64,000 nt of DNA, taken from NCBI RefSeq assembly GCF_937988725.1, contig NZ_CALKHS010000001.1:186001-250000 (forward strand), read 5' to 3'. Below are positions 55,359-64,000 of this stretch, piece by piece; position 1 is the first letter of the stretch; every line of letters starts with the position of its first letter. A model generated the notes under the pieces. It had not been told where the DNA came from, did not search any database, and saw only the letters and a list, made by a program, of their open reading frames with translations. Made by a program: the position numbers and the translations under genes. This DNA comes from an uncultured Castellaniella sp. (GTDB lineage Bacteria > Pseudomonadota > Gammaproteobacteria > Burkholderiales > Burkholderiaceae_B).

Positions 55359-57641
55359 ATGTCCATGTCGATCCGGCATACCGCCGTCCTTTGCGCTTGC
55401 CTGGGGCTGCCCCCGCCCGCCGTCGCGCAGGACGGCCCGCCGCCCGCCTCCATCGCGCACAGCCTGCCGCTGGCGATGTCGCGGGCCCTGCCGCCGCCGG
55501 CGCTGCCTTTGGCCATTCCATCACTGGCGCTGTGGGATCCGTCCCCGGCGCCTTTTTCTTTGCGCGGCGACCTGATCCGGCCAGGCGAAGGCCAGGCCCA
55601 GATCACCCGCCCGCTGCTGCTGGAACAGAACAGCGGCTTTCTGGTGTCCGACGGGCGCACCCTGGACATCCGGGGCGCGATCTGCGCGCCCGGCGGTTCT
55701 GCGCAGGATCCCTGCCTGAAAACCGACGCCGTGGCCGTCCTGCCTCCCGCCCTGCTGCTGAAACTGGGCGGCGGCCACCTGAACCTGTCCGGCGCCAACA
55801 GCTATCGCGGCAATACCGTGCTGCTGCAGGGCAGCCTGGGCTTGCAGAAGAGCCAGGCCCTGGGCCATGCCGCCAACACCCTGGACATGGCCGGCGGCGC
55901 CCGTCTGGAGCTGGCCGATGGCGTCACCATCGACCAGAACCTGCAGGCGCTGCCCCTGACCGACATCGCGCCGTTGGTGCCGGGCGCCTGGGGCGTCACG
56001 CCGCCGGCATCCGGCGACCCAGCCGTCACCGTGCGGGTGGACCGGGGCGTCGCCGCCTGGCAAGGCCGTATCACCGCCTACACGCCGCTGGTCAAGGACG
56101 GCGCGGGCACCTTGCGCCTGCTGGGAACCGGTTTTGCCCCGGCCCACGTCCTGGACCTGCGCCAGGGCGGCCTGCAAATGGGGCAGGGCGGCATCGCCAT
56201 GAACCAGTTCTGGTTCGGCTCCATCCATACCCGCCCGGATACCGTCCTGTCCGGCACGGGCCTGATCCTGGACGCCCTGGTCGCCGGCCATCTGCGGCCG
56301 GGCTCGCCCGGCGCGGCGGGCGCCCTGTGGTTCGGCAATCGCCTGCAGCTGACCGACAGCGCACACACTCACATCCCCGTCGGCCTAGAGGAGCCCGCTC
56401 TGCATTCCCTGGGCGCCATCCGACTGGCCGGCGATCTATGGCTGGAGCCCATTGCCGACCAGTGGGCGCCCAATACCCGCTACGACATCGTGCAGGCGGA
56501 CGGCGGCCTGGACTACGCTCTTGTCAGGGCGTCCGACCCCGCCGCCATGATGCCGGTGGGAATCAGCAGCGGCAATGGCCGTTTCGCCCGGGTGCATAGC
56601 CCCGTGCGCTACCTGGACCCCGTCCTGGACTATGGCCCGCAGTCGGTCGGGCTCACCCTGCGCTACAACGACCGGGGATTGAACACCGCCGATTCCAGCT
56701 GGCGCAGCGCCTTGCTGGACGACGGCCGGTTCCTGCGCGAATCGGCGTTGGCCCACACCGGCGGCGGCCGGGCCTGGGCGCAGACCTGGGCCGCCAACAC
56801 CGAACGGAGCGGCCACGGCGGCCTGCCGGGGGACGACCGCGACACCAGCGGCCTGCAACTGGGCGTCAGCCGGCCGCTGGGGCGGAACTGGCACGCGGCC
56901 GCTTTCGCCGGCTGGCAGGACAGCCGCCAGCGGTCGCTGCCTGGCCATGCGGCGGAGTCCGCGAACGGCGGCGCCTACCGCCTGCGTGACCGGGCCGCGC
57001 ATTTGGGCCTGGGCGCCCGATATCGCGGGCCGTCCGCCACGCTGACCCTGGGCGCCGCCCAGTCCCGCCACAGCGCGCGCATCGATCGCCGGGCCGACCC
57101 CGCCGAGGCGGCCTTGGGCAGCCGCGCCCGCGCCGTCCTGACCCAGGTGTGGCTGGACGCCCGTCCCACGCAGCCCCTGCCCGTGGGAAGCTGGGGCGCT
57201 ACCCCCTGGGTACGCGCCGCCTGGCTGCATCTGCGGCGGCCCGGCGTCCAGGAAAACGGCGGCCTGGCCGCCGTCGCCCTGGAGGCGCAGACCGATGGAC
57301 GCTGGCTTACCCACCTAGGAGTCCGTGTGGAACGCCGCTGGTCCGCCCCGCAGGGCGATGCCCGGCTGTTCGCCCAGGCCGGCGTGCGCAGCCTGTGGGG
57401 CGGACGCGCCCTGCGCAGTCCCCAGGCGTATCGGGCTGATCCGGATCTGTCGTTCGATGCCGCAGGGCTGCCCATCGCCCGCCACGCCTTGCTGCTGGAC
57501 GTCGGTGTGCATGCGCCCGTCAGCCGTCGGGCATCCGCCACCCTGGCCTATACCGGCCAGCATGGCGGCGGCCAGATGCAGCATGGGGCGTGGCTGGGGA
57601 TGACCGTGGTCCTGGATGGGAAACCGGCCGCGCCGCGCTGA
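55359..57641 (+). CDS. Type V secretion autotransporter
   Basis: A 760-residue outer-membrane protein with a signal peptide (cleavage after A-V-A-Q near residue 24). The passenger is predicted beta-helical, with one clear PATR-like repeat near residue 137 (G-G-H-L-N-L-S-G-A-N-S-Y-R-G-N-T). The C-terminal beta barrel spans about residues 470-752. The barrel ends at M-T-V-V-L and an eight-residue tail (D-G-K-P-A-A-P-R) follows, so the usual terminal aromatic BAM signal is absent or shifted. AGGAG precedes the ATG. The passenger shows no protease triad or RGD that I recognise, and its function is unknown. Confidence 0.85.
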   Translation: MSMSIRHTAVLCACLGLPPPAVAQDGPPPASIAHSLPLAMSRALPPPALPLAIPSLALWDPSPAPFSLRGDLIRPGEGQAQITRPLLLEQNSGFLVSDGRTLDIRGAICAPGGSAQDPCLKTDAVAVLPPALLLKLGGGHLNLSGANSYRGNTVLLQGSLGLQKSQALGHAANTLDMAGGARLELADGVTIDQNLQALPLTDIAPLVPGAWGVTPPASGDPAVTVRVDRGVAAWQGRITAYTPLVKDGAGTLRLLGTGFAPAHVLDLRQGGLQMGQGGIAMNQFWFGSIHTRPDTVLSGTGLILDALVAGHLRPGSPGAAGALWFGNRLQLTDSAHTHIPVGLEEPALHSLGAIRLAGDLWLEPIADQWAPNTRYDIVQADGGLDYALVRASDPAAMMPVGISSGNGRFARVHSPVRYLDPVLDYGPQSVGLTLRYNDRGLNTADSSWRSALLDDGRFLRESALAHTGGGRAWAQTWAANTERSGHGGLPGDDRDTSGLQLGVSRPLGRNWHAAAFAGWQDSRQRSLPGHAAESANGGAYRLRDRAAHLGLGARYRGPSATLTLGAAQSRHSARIDRRADPAEAALGSRARAVLTQVWLDARPTQPLPVGSWGATPWVRAAWLHLRRPGVQENGGLAAVALEAQTDGRWLTHLGVRVERRWSAPQGDARLFAQAGVRSLWGGRALRSPQAYRADPDLSFDAAGLPIARHALLLDVGVHAPVSRRASATLAYTGQHGGGQMQHGAWLGMTVVLDGKPAAPR

Positions 57642-57656
57642 CGCAGTCGCATGACC

Positions 57657-57688
57657 CACGCCGCACCGGATGGCAATGGTGCGGCGTG
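57657..57688. terminator. Hairpin between convergent autotransporter and O-antigen ligase genes
   Basis: An exact 11-base inverted repeat (57657-57667 with 57678-57688, CACGCCGCACC and complement) around a 10-base loop lies in the 74-base gap between convergent genes. It may act in both directions. No T-run follows on either strand. Confidence 0.45.
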
Positions 57689-57715
57689 GCTGGTCACCGG
57701 CATGTGCCGGGCGGC

Positions 57716-58978
57716 TTATTCCGTCTGGGTGGGTGAGGCGGCTTCTTCCTGCCGCATCATCGCCCACCAGATCGTCAGCGATGCCAGGAAGAAGATCACC
57801 CCGTTGTTGCGGCCCAGAATCACCTGGGTCAGGCTGAAGGCCGCGAAGGCCGCCGGCAGGCTGGCGCCGCAACAGGCCAGGATCCGCACCGCGGTATCGG
57901 CGTGTCGCAGGCGCTGGGCGAAATACCAGAAGCTGGCGATCAGCAGGGCCAGCAGGGCCGCCAGTCCCAGCGACCCCTGGTGGAGCCAGACTTCAAGAAA
58001 CTGGTTGTGGGTATTGGCCAGCGTGGAAATGAATGGGTCCACGCGGCCGGCCTGGATCAGCTCTTCCAGGTGGGCGTCGTATTCCGGATGCCCCCAGCCC
58101 AGCAGCGGGCGTTCGGGAATGCTGATCAGGGCGGCTTTCCAGGCCTCCAGACGGGGGCCCACCGTGTTGTTGGCGACTTCGCCCTGTTGTGTGTATTCAT
58201 GCCATGCCGTGATGGCGTCGCTGTAGCGGTCTTCGGCGATCTTGCCGCCGGGCAGGGCGGCCAGCATCACGACGACCCCCACCGCCAGCACCGCCACTCC
58301 CGCCAGCACGGGCTTCAAGGTCTCGCGGCGCAACAGGGCGGTCGCCGCCAGCCCCAGCAGCAGCGGGATGGCGATCAGGCCGCCGCGCGTGGCGGATGCA
58401 ATGAAGGTATAGCTGCCGCCCAGGGCGCCCAGCAGCATGAACGCCGCCCAGCCGAACCGCCGCTGCCGCGCCATCCAGACGGTTCCCATCAGGCTCCAGA
58501 ATCCCATGGCCAGGGCGATGTCCCCGAAGGGAATCGCGCTGGTCACGAAGCCTTCCGCCCGGGGCAGGCGCAATACGGACATCTGCCACCAGGTCAGGCC
58601 CGCCGCGCCGAGGCAGCCAGCCGCCAGTCCGCCCCACAAGCAGTCGGGGCGCAGCCGCACGTAGCGCAAGCCCCACAGGATCGGGATGGCCATCAGGTAG
58701 CGCGAACCCTGGTCCAGATACTTGCTGGAATCCCCGTGCCAGAACACGGCCAACGCGTTCACCGCAAACACCGCCAGCAGCAGCGCGATCAGCGTCCGAT
58801 CTTGAACGTCGGCCTCTGCCGGCGCGGCGCAGCGGTAGCGCCACGTCGCCGCCAGGCCGCCCAGCAGCAGCAGGGTGGCGCCCAGGGAATAGCCGCTGGG
58901 CGCCGACAGCGTCAGCAGGAAAAATGCGGCGACGCTGGCGGACATCCAGATGGACAGGCGGAAGGAGGCCGAGGGCAT
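57716..58978 (-). CDS. O-antigen ligase / Wzy-type polymerase family protein (WaaL-like)
   Basis: A 420-residue membrane protein with about ten to twelve helices and a large periplasmic loop. The Wzy_C features are S-A-T-R-G-G-L (conserved arginine) and N-T-H-N-Q-F-L-E-V-W-L-H-Q-G (conserved histidine). It joins O-antigen to lipid A-core, or polymerises or attaches other glycans. It stands at the edge of the polysaccharide region and is GC-rich like the chromosome, unlike the genes that follow. Confidence 0.85.
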   Translation of the reverse strand: MPSASFRLSIWMSASVAAFFLLTLSAPSGYSLGATLLLLGGLAATWRYRCAAPAEADVQDRTLIALLLAVFAVNALAVFWHGDSSKYLDQGSRYLMAIPILWGLRYVRLRPDCLWGGLAAGCLGAAGLTWWQMSVLRLPRAEGFVTSAIPFGDIALAMGFWSLMGTVWMARQRRFGWAAFMLLGALGGSYTFIASATRGGLIAIPLLLGLAATALLRRETLKPVLAGVAVLAVGVVVMLAALPGGKIAEDRYSDAITAWHEYTQQGEVANNTVGPRLEAWKAALISIPERPLLGWGHPEYDAHLEELIQAGRVDPFISTLANTHNQFLEVWLHQGSLGLAALLALLIASFWYFAQRLRHADTAVRILACCGASLPAAFAAFSLTQVILGRNNGVIFFLASLTIWWAMMRQEEAASPTQTE

Positions 58979-59182
58979 GAGAGGCGCGACTCAGAAAAGG
59001 AGTAGATGTGGCGCAATTTTACCTGGGAGCGCCCTGGTATCGAAGATACTGCGTTCTCTTTTTTAGTTTAGAAGGGTGTCTGTCCGAGCGATGCATTTTG
59101 AGTTGTCCTTGTTGCCAATAGAGCTTATGTGGCTGGAGATATTCTGGGGATGCGTATGCGAAGGTCCGAGCGATAGGTACGC

Positions 59183-61189
59183 CTACCGCCCGGCGTGCAG
59201 CCAGGGGATGAACTCTTTGGCGAACAGCAGGCTACCGTGGGAACTCAGGTGATTGGAGTCTCGATATAGAAGCATTTTTTCACCATCGAATTTGCATGTT
59301 GCTTCGTCGCACATAAACTGTAGTGGATCAAAGACGCGCAACTTTGGATGTGAAATCCTAAGCTGTTGTATTACCTCGCGTAGCTGCTGTTGCCGCAGCA
59401 TGACATCTGTTTTTTTCAAAGTGCAAGATCGTTGAAAATAAGTGAATGTGCCGCGCGGGATGCATGTTCTTGGGAAGAATGGCAGTTCTGGCACGTCGAT
59501 GACCAGAACGACTGATTTTCCGTTTTGCTCAAGGGTGTCGATTGTCTGGCGCAATCCGTCGACAAAAAGCTCTTTCCTTGTTTTGTCATGGAATGTGTCG
59601 CTCCGGATCTGTGTGTACGCTGGCCCCACCTTTTTTGCGATATGGTCAGCTGCATATGAGGTGTCCAAGAAGTAATTTCCGTAGAAGGACAATACGACGG
59701 TTCGTATATCCGGCAGGCCGTTCAAAAATGCAAGGGCGCGCTCGGATCGTTGGCGGCAGTTCTTTGTGGTGCCGATGACATCGATGCCGGTGACAGGCGG
59801 GCAACTATTGGCCTCTATTAGTAGCCATGATCGTGACGAATCAATCGCGGATATCCCGCTGTACAGATGCTCGGCATGACTATCTCCAAAGATGGCGTAT
59901 GACGCGAGCTCTGGGCGTGAGCGTATGCAGACGCTCATTGCAGGCTGATGGGTAGTCAGTTCTCGAGGGCATGGCTCGCCAATGGGTTTTGTCCGGGCGA
60001 TCAGGTCGTTGGTCTTGCCTTGAGCATTCTGTGCCACGGATCTGGAACTAATGCCATCGAGAGCGTAGATGGCATATCCTAGGGCTCCGGTGAAAAGCAC
60101 CGTAAGTGCCAAGAGTGTCGTCCTTTGTGTGGTGGCGCGCGCATGGCGGAAGCAAGGCTCGACATATCGGAAAGTTGCCCAGGCAAGCAACACGCTCGCG
60201 GCTATGGCGGCAAAGCGCGCGGGTTCGCTGGGCGAACCTCCACTCAGGATGAAGAGGAACGAGAGTAGCGGCCAGTGCCATAAGTACAAAGGGTAGCTAA
60301 TCAGGCCGATCCACACGGCAACTCGATGAGAAAACACCCGTCTGTTCAGCCATGACTCCGTACCGGAGAAAATGATAAGCGCCGCGCCAGTTGCCGGGAG
60401 CAGCCCCCACCAACCTGGGAATGCCGATGCCGTGGGTATCCAGAAAGCGGCGACCAGTATCAGCGCGAGGCCCGTGCCTGTCAGAATGTTGGCGGCGTAA
60501 GCGTGCTTTTTGCGGTTGCTTGATGGTGTGGCGATCCAGTGCCTGTGGATGCGGTTGTGAGCGAGGAGGCCGCCAAACATCAGCTCCCAAAAGCGGGTAA
60601 CTGGCGAGTAAAACGTTTGTATGGGGGCTATGTTAATTAACCAGATGTTGTAGAAAAATGAGGCGGCACCCAGCACACAGATAAGAACGGCCATCTTTTG
60701 CCGTGCTTTCTGTGCGATTATGATCAATATCGGCCATAATAAGTAGAATTGCTCTTCAACACCGAGAGACCAGAAGTGCAAAAGAGGTTTCGCGGCGCCG
60801 GCATTGTCAAAGTAGCCCGCCTCTGTCATGAAAATAAGGTTGGCCACGAATCCCGCGCCACCGGCAGCGTGCTTTCCCAACTGAGCATATTCGTCGGGGA
60901 ACAAGACCAGCCAACCAAAAGCGAGGGTGCTTAGCAGTACCAGTGCAAGTGCGGGAAATATGCGGTTGATCCTGCGCTTGTAGAAGTCGAGGAAGCTGAA
61001 GCGCCCCTTGTGGACCGCTTGTAGAATGAGCGTCGATATCAGGTAGCCTGAGATGACGAAGAAGACGTCGACGCCTATGTAGCCGCTAGGGATGATGCCG
61101 GGGAATGCATGGTAAGCCAGCACGCAAATGACTGCGATTGCCCTCAGGCCATCGATGTCTGGACGGTACTTAAGGTTATGTTGCGACAT
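59183..61189 (-). CDS. OafA/YrhL-type acyltransferase with C-terminal SGNH domain
   Basis: A 668-residue protein. The N-terminal acyltransferase 3 domain (about residues 10-350) starts Y-R-P-D-I-D-G-L-R-A-I-A-V and contains G-Y-I-G-V-D-V-F-F-V-I-S-G-Y-L-I and S-L-G-V-E-E-Q-F-Y-L-L-W-P. The periplasmic SGNH domain has F-G-D-S-H-A-E-H and, near the end, D-S-N-H-L-S. It should O-acetylate O-antigen or another glycan. The ATG at 61189 gives the standard family start; the frame is open upstream without homology. Its GC content and codon choice are clearly lower than those of the flanking chromosome. Confidence 0.9.
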   Translation of the reverse strand: MSQHNLKYRPDIDGLRAIAVICVLAYHAFPGIIPSGYIGVDVFFVISGYLISTLILQAVHKGRFSFLDFYKRRINRIFPALALVLLSTLAFGWLVLFPDEYAQLGKHAAGGAGFVANLIFMTEAGYFDNAGAAKPLLHFWSLGVEEQFYLLWPILIIIAQKARQKMAVLICVLGAASFFYNIWLINIAPIQTFYSPVTRFWELMFGGLLAHNRIHRHWIATPSSNRKKHAYAANILTGTGLALILVAAFWIPTASAFPGWWGLLPATGAALIIFSGTESWLNRRVFSHRVAVWIGLISYPLYLWHWPLLSFLFILSGGSPSEPARFAAIAASVLLAWATFRYVEPCFRHARATTQRTTLLALTVLFTGALGYAIYALDGISSRSVAQNAQGKTNDLIARTKPIGEPCPRELTTHQPAMSVCIRSRPELASYAIFGDSHAEHLYSGISAIDSSRSWLLIEANSCPPVTGIDVIGTTKNCRQRSERALAFLNGLPDIRTVVLSFYGNYFLDTSYAADHIAKKVGPAYTQIRSDTFHDKTRKELFVDGLRQTIDTLEQNGKSVVLVIDVPELPFFPRTCIPRGTFTYFQRSCTLKKTDVMLRQQQLREVIQQLRISHPKLRVFDPLQFMCDEATCKFDGEKMLLYRDSNHLSSHGSLLFAKEFIPWLHAGR

Positions 61190-62292
61190 GAGAGGGTGAG
61201 TTCCTAGAAGGGGCCCACCCTTAGAAGATCCACTTGACGGTGAGGTTTTGCATTGTAAGTTACTTGATGAAATATTTGAACAGATGTCCAGCCGGATGTG
61301 GGCTTTTTTCACCCGGAGGTACCGTGTGTGAACAGGGGGTGGCGCAGGAAGGGGCAGGCCATCTGCCGACCGCACAATCTGCAGGCCAAGCAGGAGGGAT
61401 TTCTGGATGCCGTGTGTCCGGGGGCATCCTGTTCCGCGGTATGAACTCCTCAGCGAGCCAATGTGCTCGCTCTGCGGCTCATGGCAAAGGGATGGATAGT
61501 TTTATCCCGCTGATCTTCTGTGTGTGGAAAGCGGTTGCCTTGCCTTTGGTTATGGGAAAAGGCCCTTAGAATGGGGCGATAGGCGGGGCTTGCGGCTCGT
61601 GAAAGACGCCGATCCGACGCAGCGTCGTGCCAATAGTCCGACCTTTGGCTGTCGTTGTTGCCGCCATTCGGCCTGCCGGCTGGCATCGCACTGGATAATG
61701 CGGCGGGGTCACGAATGTGGCGGGAAGGTCATGCGCCGGGAACCCCAGTTCGAAGCAGGTGACGCGGTCTCTCTACCTTCTAATTGATGAGACAGAACGG
61801 CATGTGGATGTGCCGGTGTTGCCAATAAATTTGGGTTGAATGGACAATGTATCCTCAGAAATTTATCGTATCATTCTTCTCGTTCGGATAAATATTATTG
61901 CCATTTTCGAATTTCGCATCTATCTGGGTGATGTATCATTCCGTCCTTGTCCTGGGCTTGCTGGCTATGCTATAGCCTTGATGCAATTGGACGGTGGCAT
62001 TTCAAGCGCGATGCGTCAATTTGGAAAGATATACAAAGGTTTCTCCATGCCGGTATCTGGCTGGGATCAGCCTAATGTCCCTTGGACATGGTTGTGGGTG
62101 TTTGATTCCTTCAATGTGTTGGTGTGGTGGATTCTAAACTGAGAATTTTCCGTGATCGTATTTTTTTGCGCTAGGGTCTATTTTATTGCCATGTAATTAT
62201 GCTATCGAACGGCGTTATTTTGCTGTGAAGGCGTGGTCGCTTTGGGTGATGGTTGCGCTTTCAGAAGTTCGATGGCGAATGGAGAAAAGTAA
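61190..62292. other. 1.1-kb stretch with no convincing gene in the polysaccharide locus
   Basis: This gap between divergent genes holds only weak reading frames. One of 111 codons (61234-61569) has no family features. One of 100 codons (61840-62142) is hydrophobic and tryptophan-rich at its end, in AT-rich sequence; it could be a remnant. From about 61800 onward GC content falls sharply. I see no tRNA, no insertion sequence ends and no JUMPstart/ops motif. It may contain the promoter and a long leader for the plus-strand polysaccharide operon. Confidence 0.4.
61840..62142 (+). CDS. Hypothetical small protein or gene remnant
   Basis: A 100-codon frame from an ATG in AT-rich DNA. The N-terminus is hydrophobic (I-I-L-L-V-R-I-N-I-I-A-I-F) and the end is W-T-W-L-W-V-F-D-S-F-N-V-L-V-W-W-I-L-N. 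No clear ribosome-binding site and no recognised family. Composition resembles the polysaccharide genes that follow. It may be a decayed membrane protein or chance. Confidence 0.2.
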   Translation: MDNVSSEIYRIILLVRINIIAIFEFRIYLGDVSFRPCPGLAGYAIALMQLDGGISSAMRQFGKIYKGFSMPVSGWDQPNVPWTWLWVFDSFNVLVWWILN

Positions 62293-63090
62293 ATGAGATT
62301 GCGCAATTGGATTTTGGCTATATTGGTGGGAGGGGTCGTTGGTGCTGCGGCCGGTTTTGCTCAAATGTCAATTTTTCAGAAACAGACATATGTTGCAAAA
62401 TCGGAGATATCGGAACTCATTATGTTCGATGATTTCTGGGATATTGCTCCAACGGCGCTTCGGCGTGCTGAACTGCTGAGGCCTGCGCTATCCTGGCGGT
62501 GTCAACAGTGTGATGAGAGAAAAATCACTGAAAAAGATATCGCTTTAACAATAATAAATTCCTGGAATAGATATCTCGACGATATTATTTTCGAATTCAC
62601 CATAGATGAGGCGTTTCTAACGTCCAATCCTGGTGGAAAGATAAAAAGATATGCCGAGCTGAAATCCGGCTTTCACGATGGATTGGATCAAAGAAGAATC
62701 AGCCTTCATGTGGCGGCAGATTCGGCGGAAGGTGCCACAAACGCAATGCGTGCGTGGCAGACGCAGATAATGTTGAAGAGCCGGGAAAAGATGAGGACGT
62801 CCCTATCTGCATGGTTTGATAGGAAGGCTGAAGAACTGTTATCGGTCAGGGATGTGGACATCCCGCCGATCGCTGCCGGATTTGAAATGGATACTCCGGA
62901 AGTGGTGCGGGAGTTCAGGCAGTCTGCAAAGACCATGGAGAATTTTAATGGATGGACAGCCAAAATAAGCTCGGATATTACGGTGAATCCTGTGGTTCAG
63001 CACACAAATTATAGGGTACTGGTATGGGCCATCATCGGAGCGCTCTTGTCCCTTATGATAAGCATTGTATATAAGAGAGCAAGTAAATAG
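62293..63090 (+). CDS. Wzz-like polysaccharide chain-length/co-polymerase protein
   Basis: A 265-residue protein with the PCP topology: an N-terminal membrane helix (about 6-27), a long periplasmic, helix-rich middle and a second helix near the end (about 243-260, W-A-I-I-G-A-L-L-S-L-M-I-S-I-V-Y) with a basic cytoplasmic tail. It lacks a tyrosine kinase domain. The topology and position before a flippase gene support a role in O-antigen length control, though the residue-level match to Wzz is weak. AT-rich, codon use unlike the core genome. It overlaps the next gene by one base. Confidence 0.6.
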   Translation: MRLRNWILAILVGGVVGAAAGFAQMSIFQKQTYVAKSEISELIMFDDFWDIAPTALRRAELLRPALSWRCQQCDERKITEKDIALTIINSWNRYLDDIIFEFTIDEAFLTSNPGGKIKRYAELKSGFHDGLDQRRISLHVAADSAEGATNAMRAWQTQIMLKSREKMRTSLSAWFDRKAEELLSVRDVDIPPIAAGFEMDTPEVVREFRQSAKTMENFNGWTAKISSDITVNPVVQHTNYRVLVWAIIGALLSLMISIVYKRASK

Positions 63091-64000
63091 TGGGCATCCG
63101 CAGGCGTATAGCATATCTGCTGCTTGGGCCGGCGATCACTCTGATAGCAGGAGTGATCGCCGGTCCTTTGCTGTCCAGGCTGTTTTTGCCTGCAGATTTT
63201 GGGCATTATTCGATGCTTATGGCTGTGGTGGGGATCGTGTCAGTCGCTGTAACCCTGCGATTGGATAACTTAATTCCCACCAGCATGGACTATAGCGCCA
63301 GCTTTTGGCTGGTGGCCATTTGTACGAGCGCGGGCGCCGTGTTGTGCCTTCCCATATCGGTTCTTCTAGGGCTTCCCTGGCTGCAAGCTGTTTTTGTTTC
63401 TTATGCTGTATTGGCCACAGTCATATTCAATAGTTTTTATTATATAAAAATAAGTGAAGATAGAGTTTTGAGGGCTGCGTTGGCGCGTTCCATTCAGTCC
63501 TCTGGTGCCATAGGCGGCCAAGTAATGCTCGGGATGATGAGTTTCGGGCTTGGTGGGTTGCTGGTGGGGGAGCTAATAGGGCGGACTTTGGCGGTATCGT
63601 TTATATCGCAAAAAGTTGAATCCCGCTCCAAAGGCCAGTTGACGGCTTGCTGGCATGAGCAATGGGACAAGGCTCGGTGGCTGTTACCGTCGGCCGTATT
63701 GGGGGCGTTTTCTTTGCAGCTTCTGCCATTGGGCATGGTGCCTGCCGTAGGGGCGACTTCCGCCGGCATCTTTATGTTGGCTTACCGAATGGTTGTGATT
63801 CCCAACTCACTGCTGGCGAAGGTCACAAGCGATAGCATGCTTGTTGAGCTTACTAGGGCGAGGAAGCAAGAGGTGTCTTGTGAGCGGTTGGTGGAGCAGT
63901 GTTGTGGCCGGCTGTTCATTGCCGCCGTTGGAATCTACGGAGTCCTCGCGGTGCATGGAGACTGGCTGTTTCGTCTGATCCTCGGCGAGAAATGGCACAG
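63090..64000 (+). CDS. Wzx-type oligosaccharide flippase / MATE-MOP superfamily protein, 3' partial
   Basis: From the GTG at 63090, which shares a base with the previous stop, the frame is open to the window edge (303 codons). The product has repeated hydrophobic helices: L-L-L-G-P-A-I-T-L-I-A-G-V-I-A-G-P-L-L-S-R-L-F-L near the start, then the D-F-G-H-Y-S-M turn typical of polysaccharide exporters. It should flip lipid-linked repeat units across the inner membrane. The remainder lies beyond the window. Codon use is AT-shifted, as in the preceding gene. Confidence 0.75.
   Translation, partial: MGIRRRIAYLLLGPAITLIAGVIAGPLLSRLFLPADFGHYSMLMAVVGIVSVAVTLRLDNLIPTSMDYSASFWLVAICTSAGAVLCLPISVLLGLPWLQAVFVSYAVLATVIFNSFYYIKISEDRVLRAALARSIQSSGAIGGQVMLGMMSFGLGGLLVGELIGRTLAVSFISQKVESRSKGQLTACWHEQWDKARWLLPSAVLGAFSLQLLPLGMVPAVGATSAGIFMLAYRMVVIPNSLLAKVTSDSMLVELTRARKQEVSCERLVEQCCGRLFIAAVGIYGVLAVHGDWLFRLILGEKWH

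Noticed and set aside
61234..61569. A 111-codon plus-strand frame as a gene
   Set aside because: No ribosome-binding site, no family resemblance and a composition like random translation; the acyltransferase promoter region probably lies here.

Overview
The window is 64 kb of GC-rich DNA packed with genes. Codon usage and gene content point to a betaproteobacterium of the order Burkholderiales, most likely family Alcaligenaceae (Bordetella/Achromobacter relatives). The indicators are many periplasmic-binding-protein transporters, an imuA-imuB-dnaE2 mutasome, a hut system with HutC/HutG, IclR, LysR and MocR regulators, and an autotransporter. This placement is inference from style and content; no rRNA or tRNA is present to confirm it.

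Layout. 1-8.9 kb (+): a crotonase-family enzyme cut by the window edge, a class III aminotransferase, an aldehyde dehydrogenase and a complete peptide-type ABC transporter, many genes overlapping by ATGA; probably uptake and breakdown of an amino compound. 8.9-14.6 kb (-): a second, dipeptide-type transporter (dppABCDF). 14.9-15.4 kb: ssb. 15.4-20.5 kb (-): a four-gene operon (HpsN/HisD-type dehydrogenase, DegT-type aminotransferase, TauA-like binding protein, group II PLP decarboxylase) divergent from a MocR regulator at 20.7-22.3 kb. The set suggests metabolism of a C3 or amino sulfonate. 22.3-27.8 kb: imuA-imuB-dnaE2 behind a perfect LexA box; imuB appears to lack an N-terminal segment. 27.9-29.8 kb: a TetR regulator and an MFS exporter.

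29.8-41.3 kb: histidine utilisation. hutI (+) faces hutU-hutH (-). Upstream lies a six-gene minus-strand operon of an amino-acid ABC transporter, an aromatic-type aminotransferase and an FAD-linked 2-hydroxyacid dehydrogenase. hutG and hutC lie apart at 51.1-52.8 kb. Palindromes with core GTCTATAC or GTATATAC stand before hutI, hutU, hutG and the transporter operon and are probable HutC operators. A HigB/HigA-type toxin-antitoxin pair sits exactly at the hutI/hutH junction between two 65-bp direct repeats. Each repeat restores the 3' end of one of the two convergent genes, so the module inserted without breaking either gene.

41.5-47 kb (+): ubiX-ubiD family decarboxylase genes, a TauABC-type transporter and an IclR regulator, with a perfect 17-bp palindrome upstream; probably aromatic acid uptake and decarboxylation. 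47-51 kb: a TIGR02444-type protein, an acyl-CoA dehydrogenase, a class III CoA-transferase and a divergent LysR regulator. 53-54.6 kb: an NCS2 purine permease with a strong terminator. 54.7-58.9 kb: a NusG/RfaH-like factor, an autotransporter and an O-antigen ligase. 59-64 kb: the edge of a lower-GC surface-polysaccharide locus with an OafA-type acyltransferase, 1.1 kb with no convincing gene, a Wzz-like protein and a Wzx-type flippase that runs off the window.
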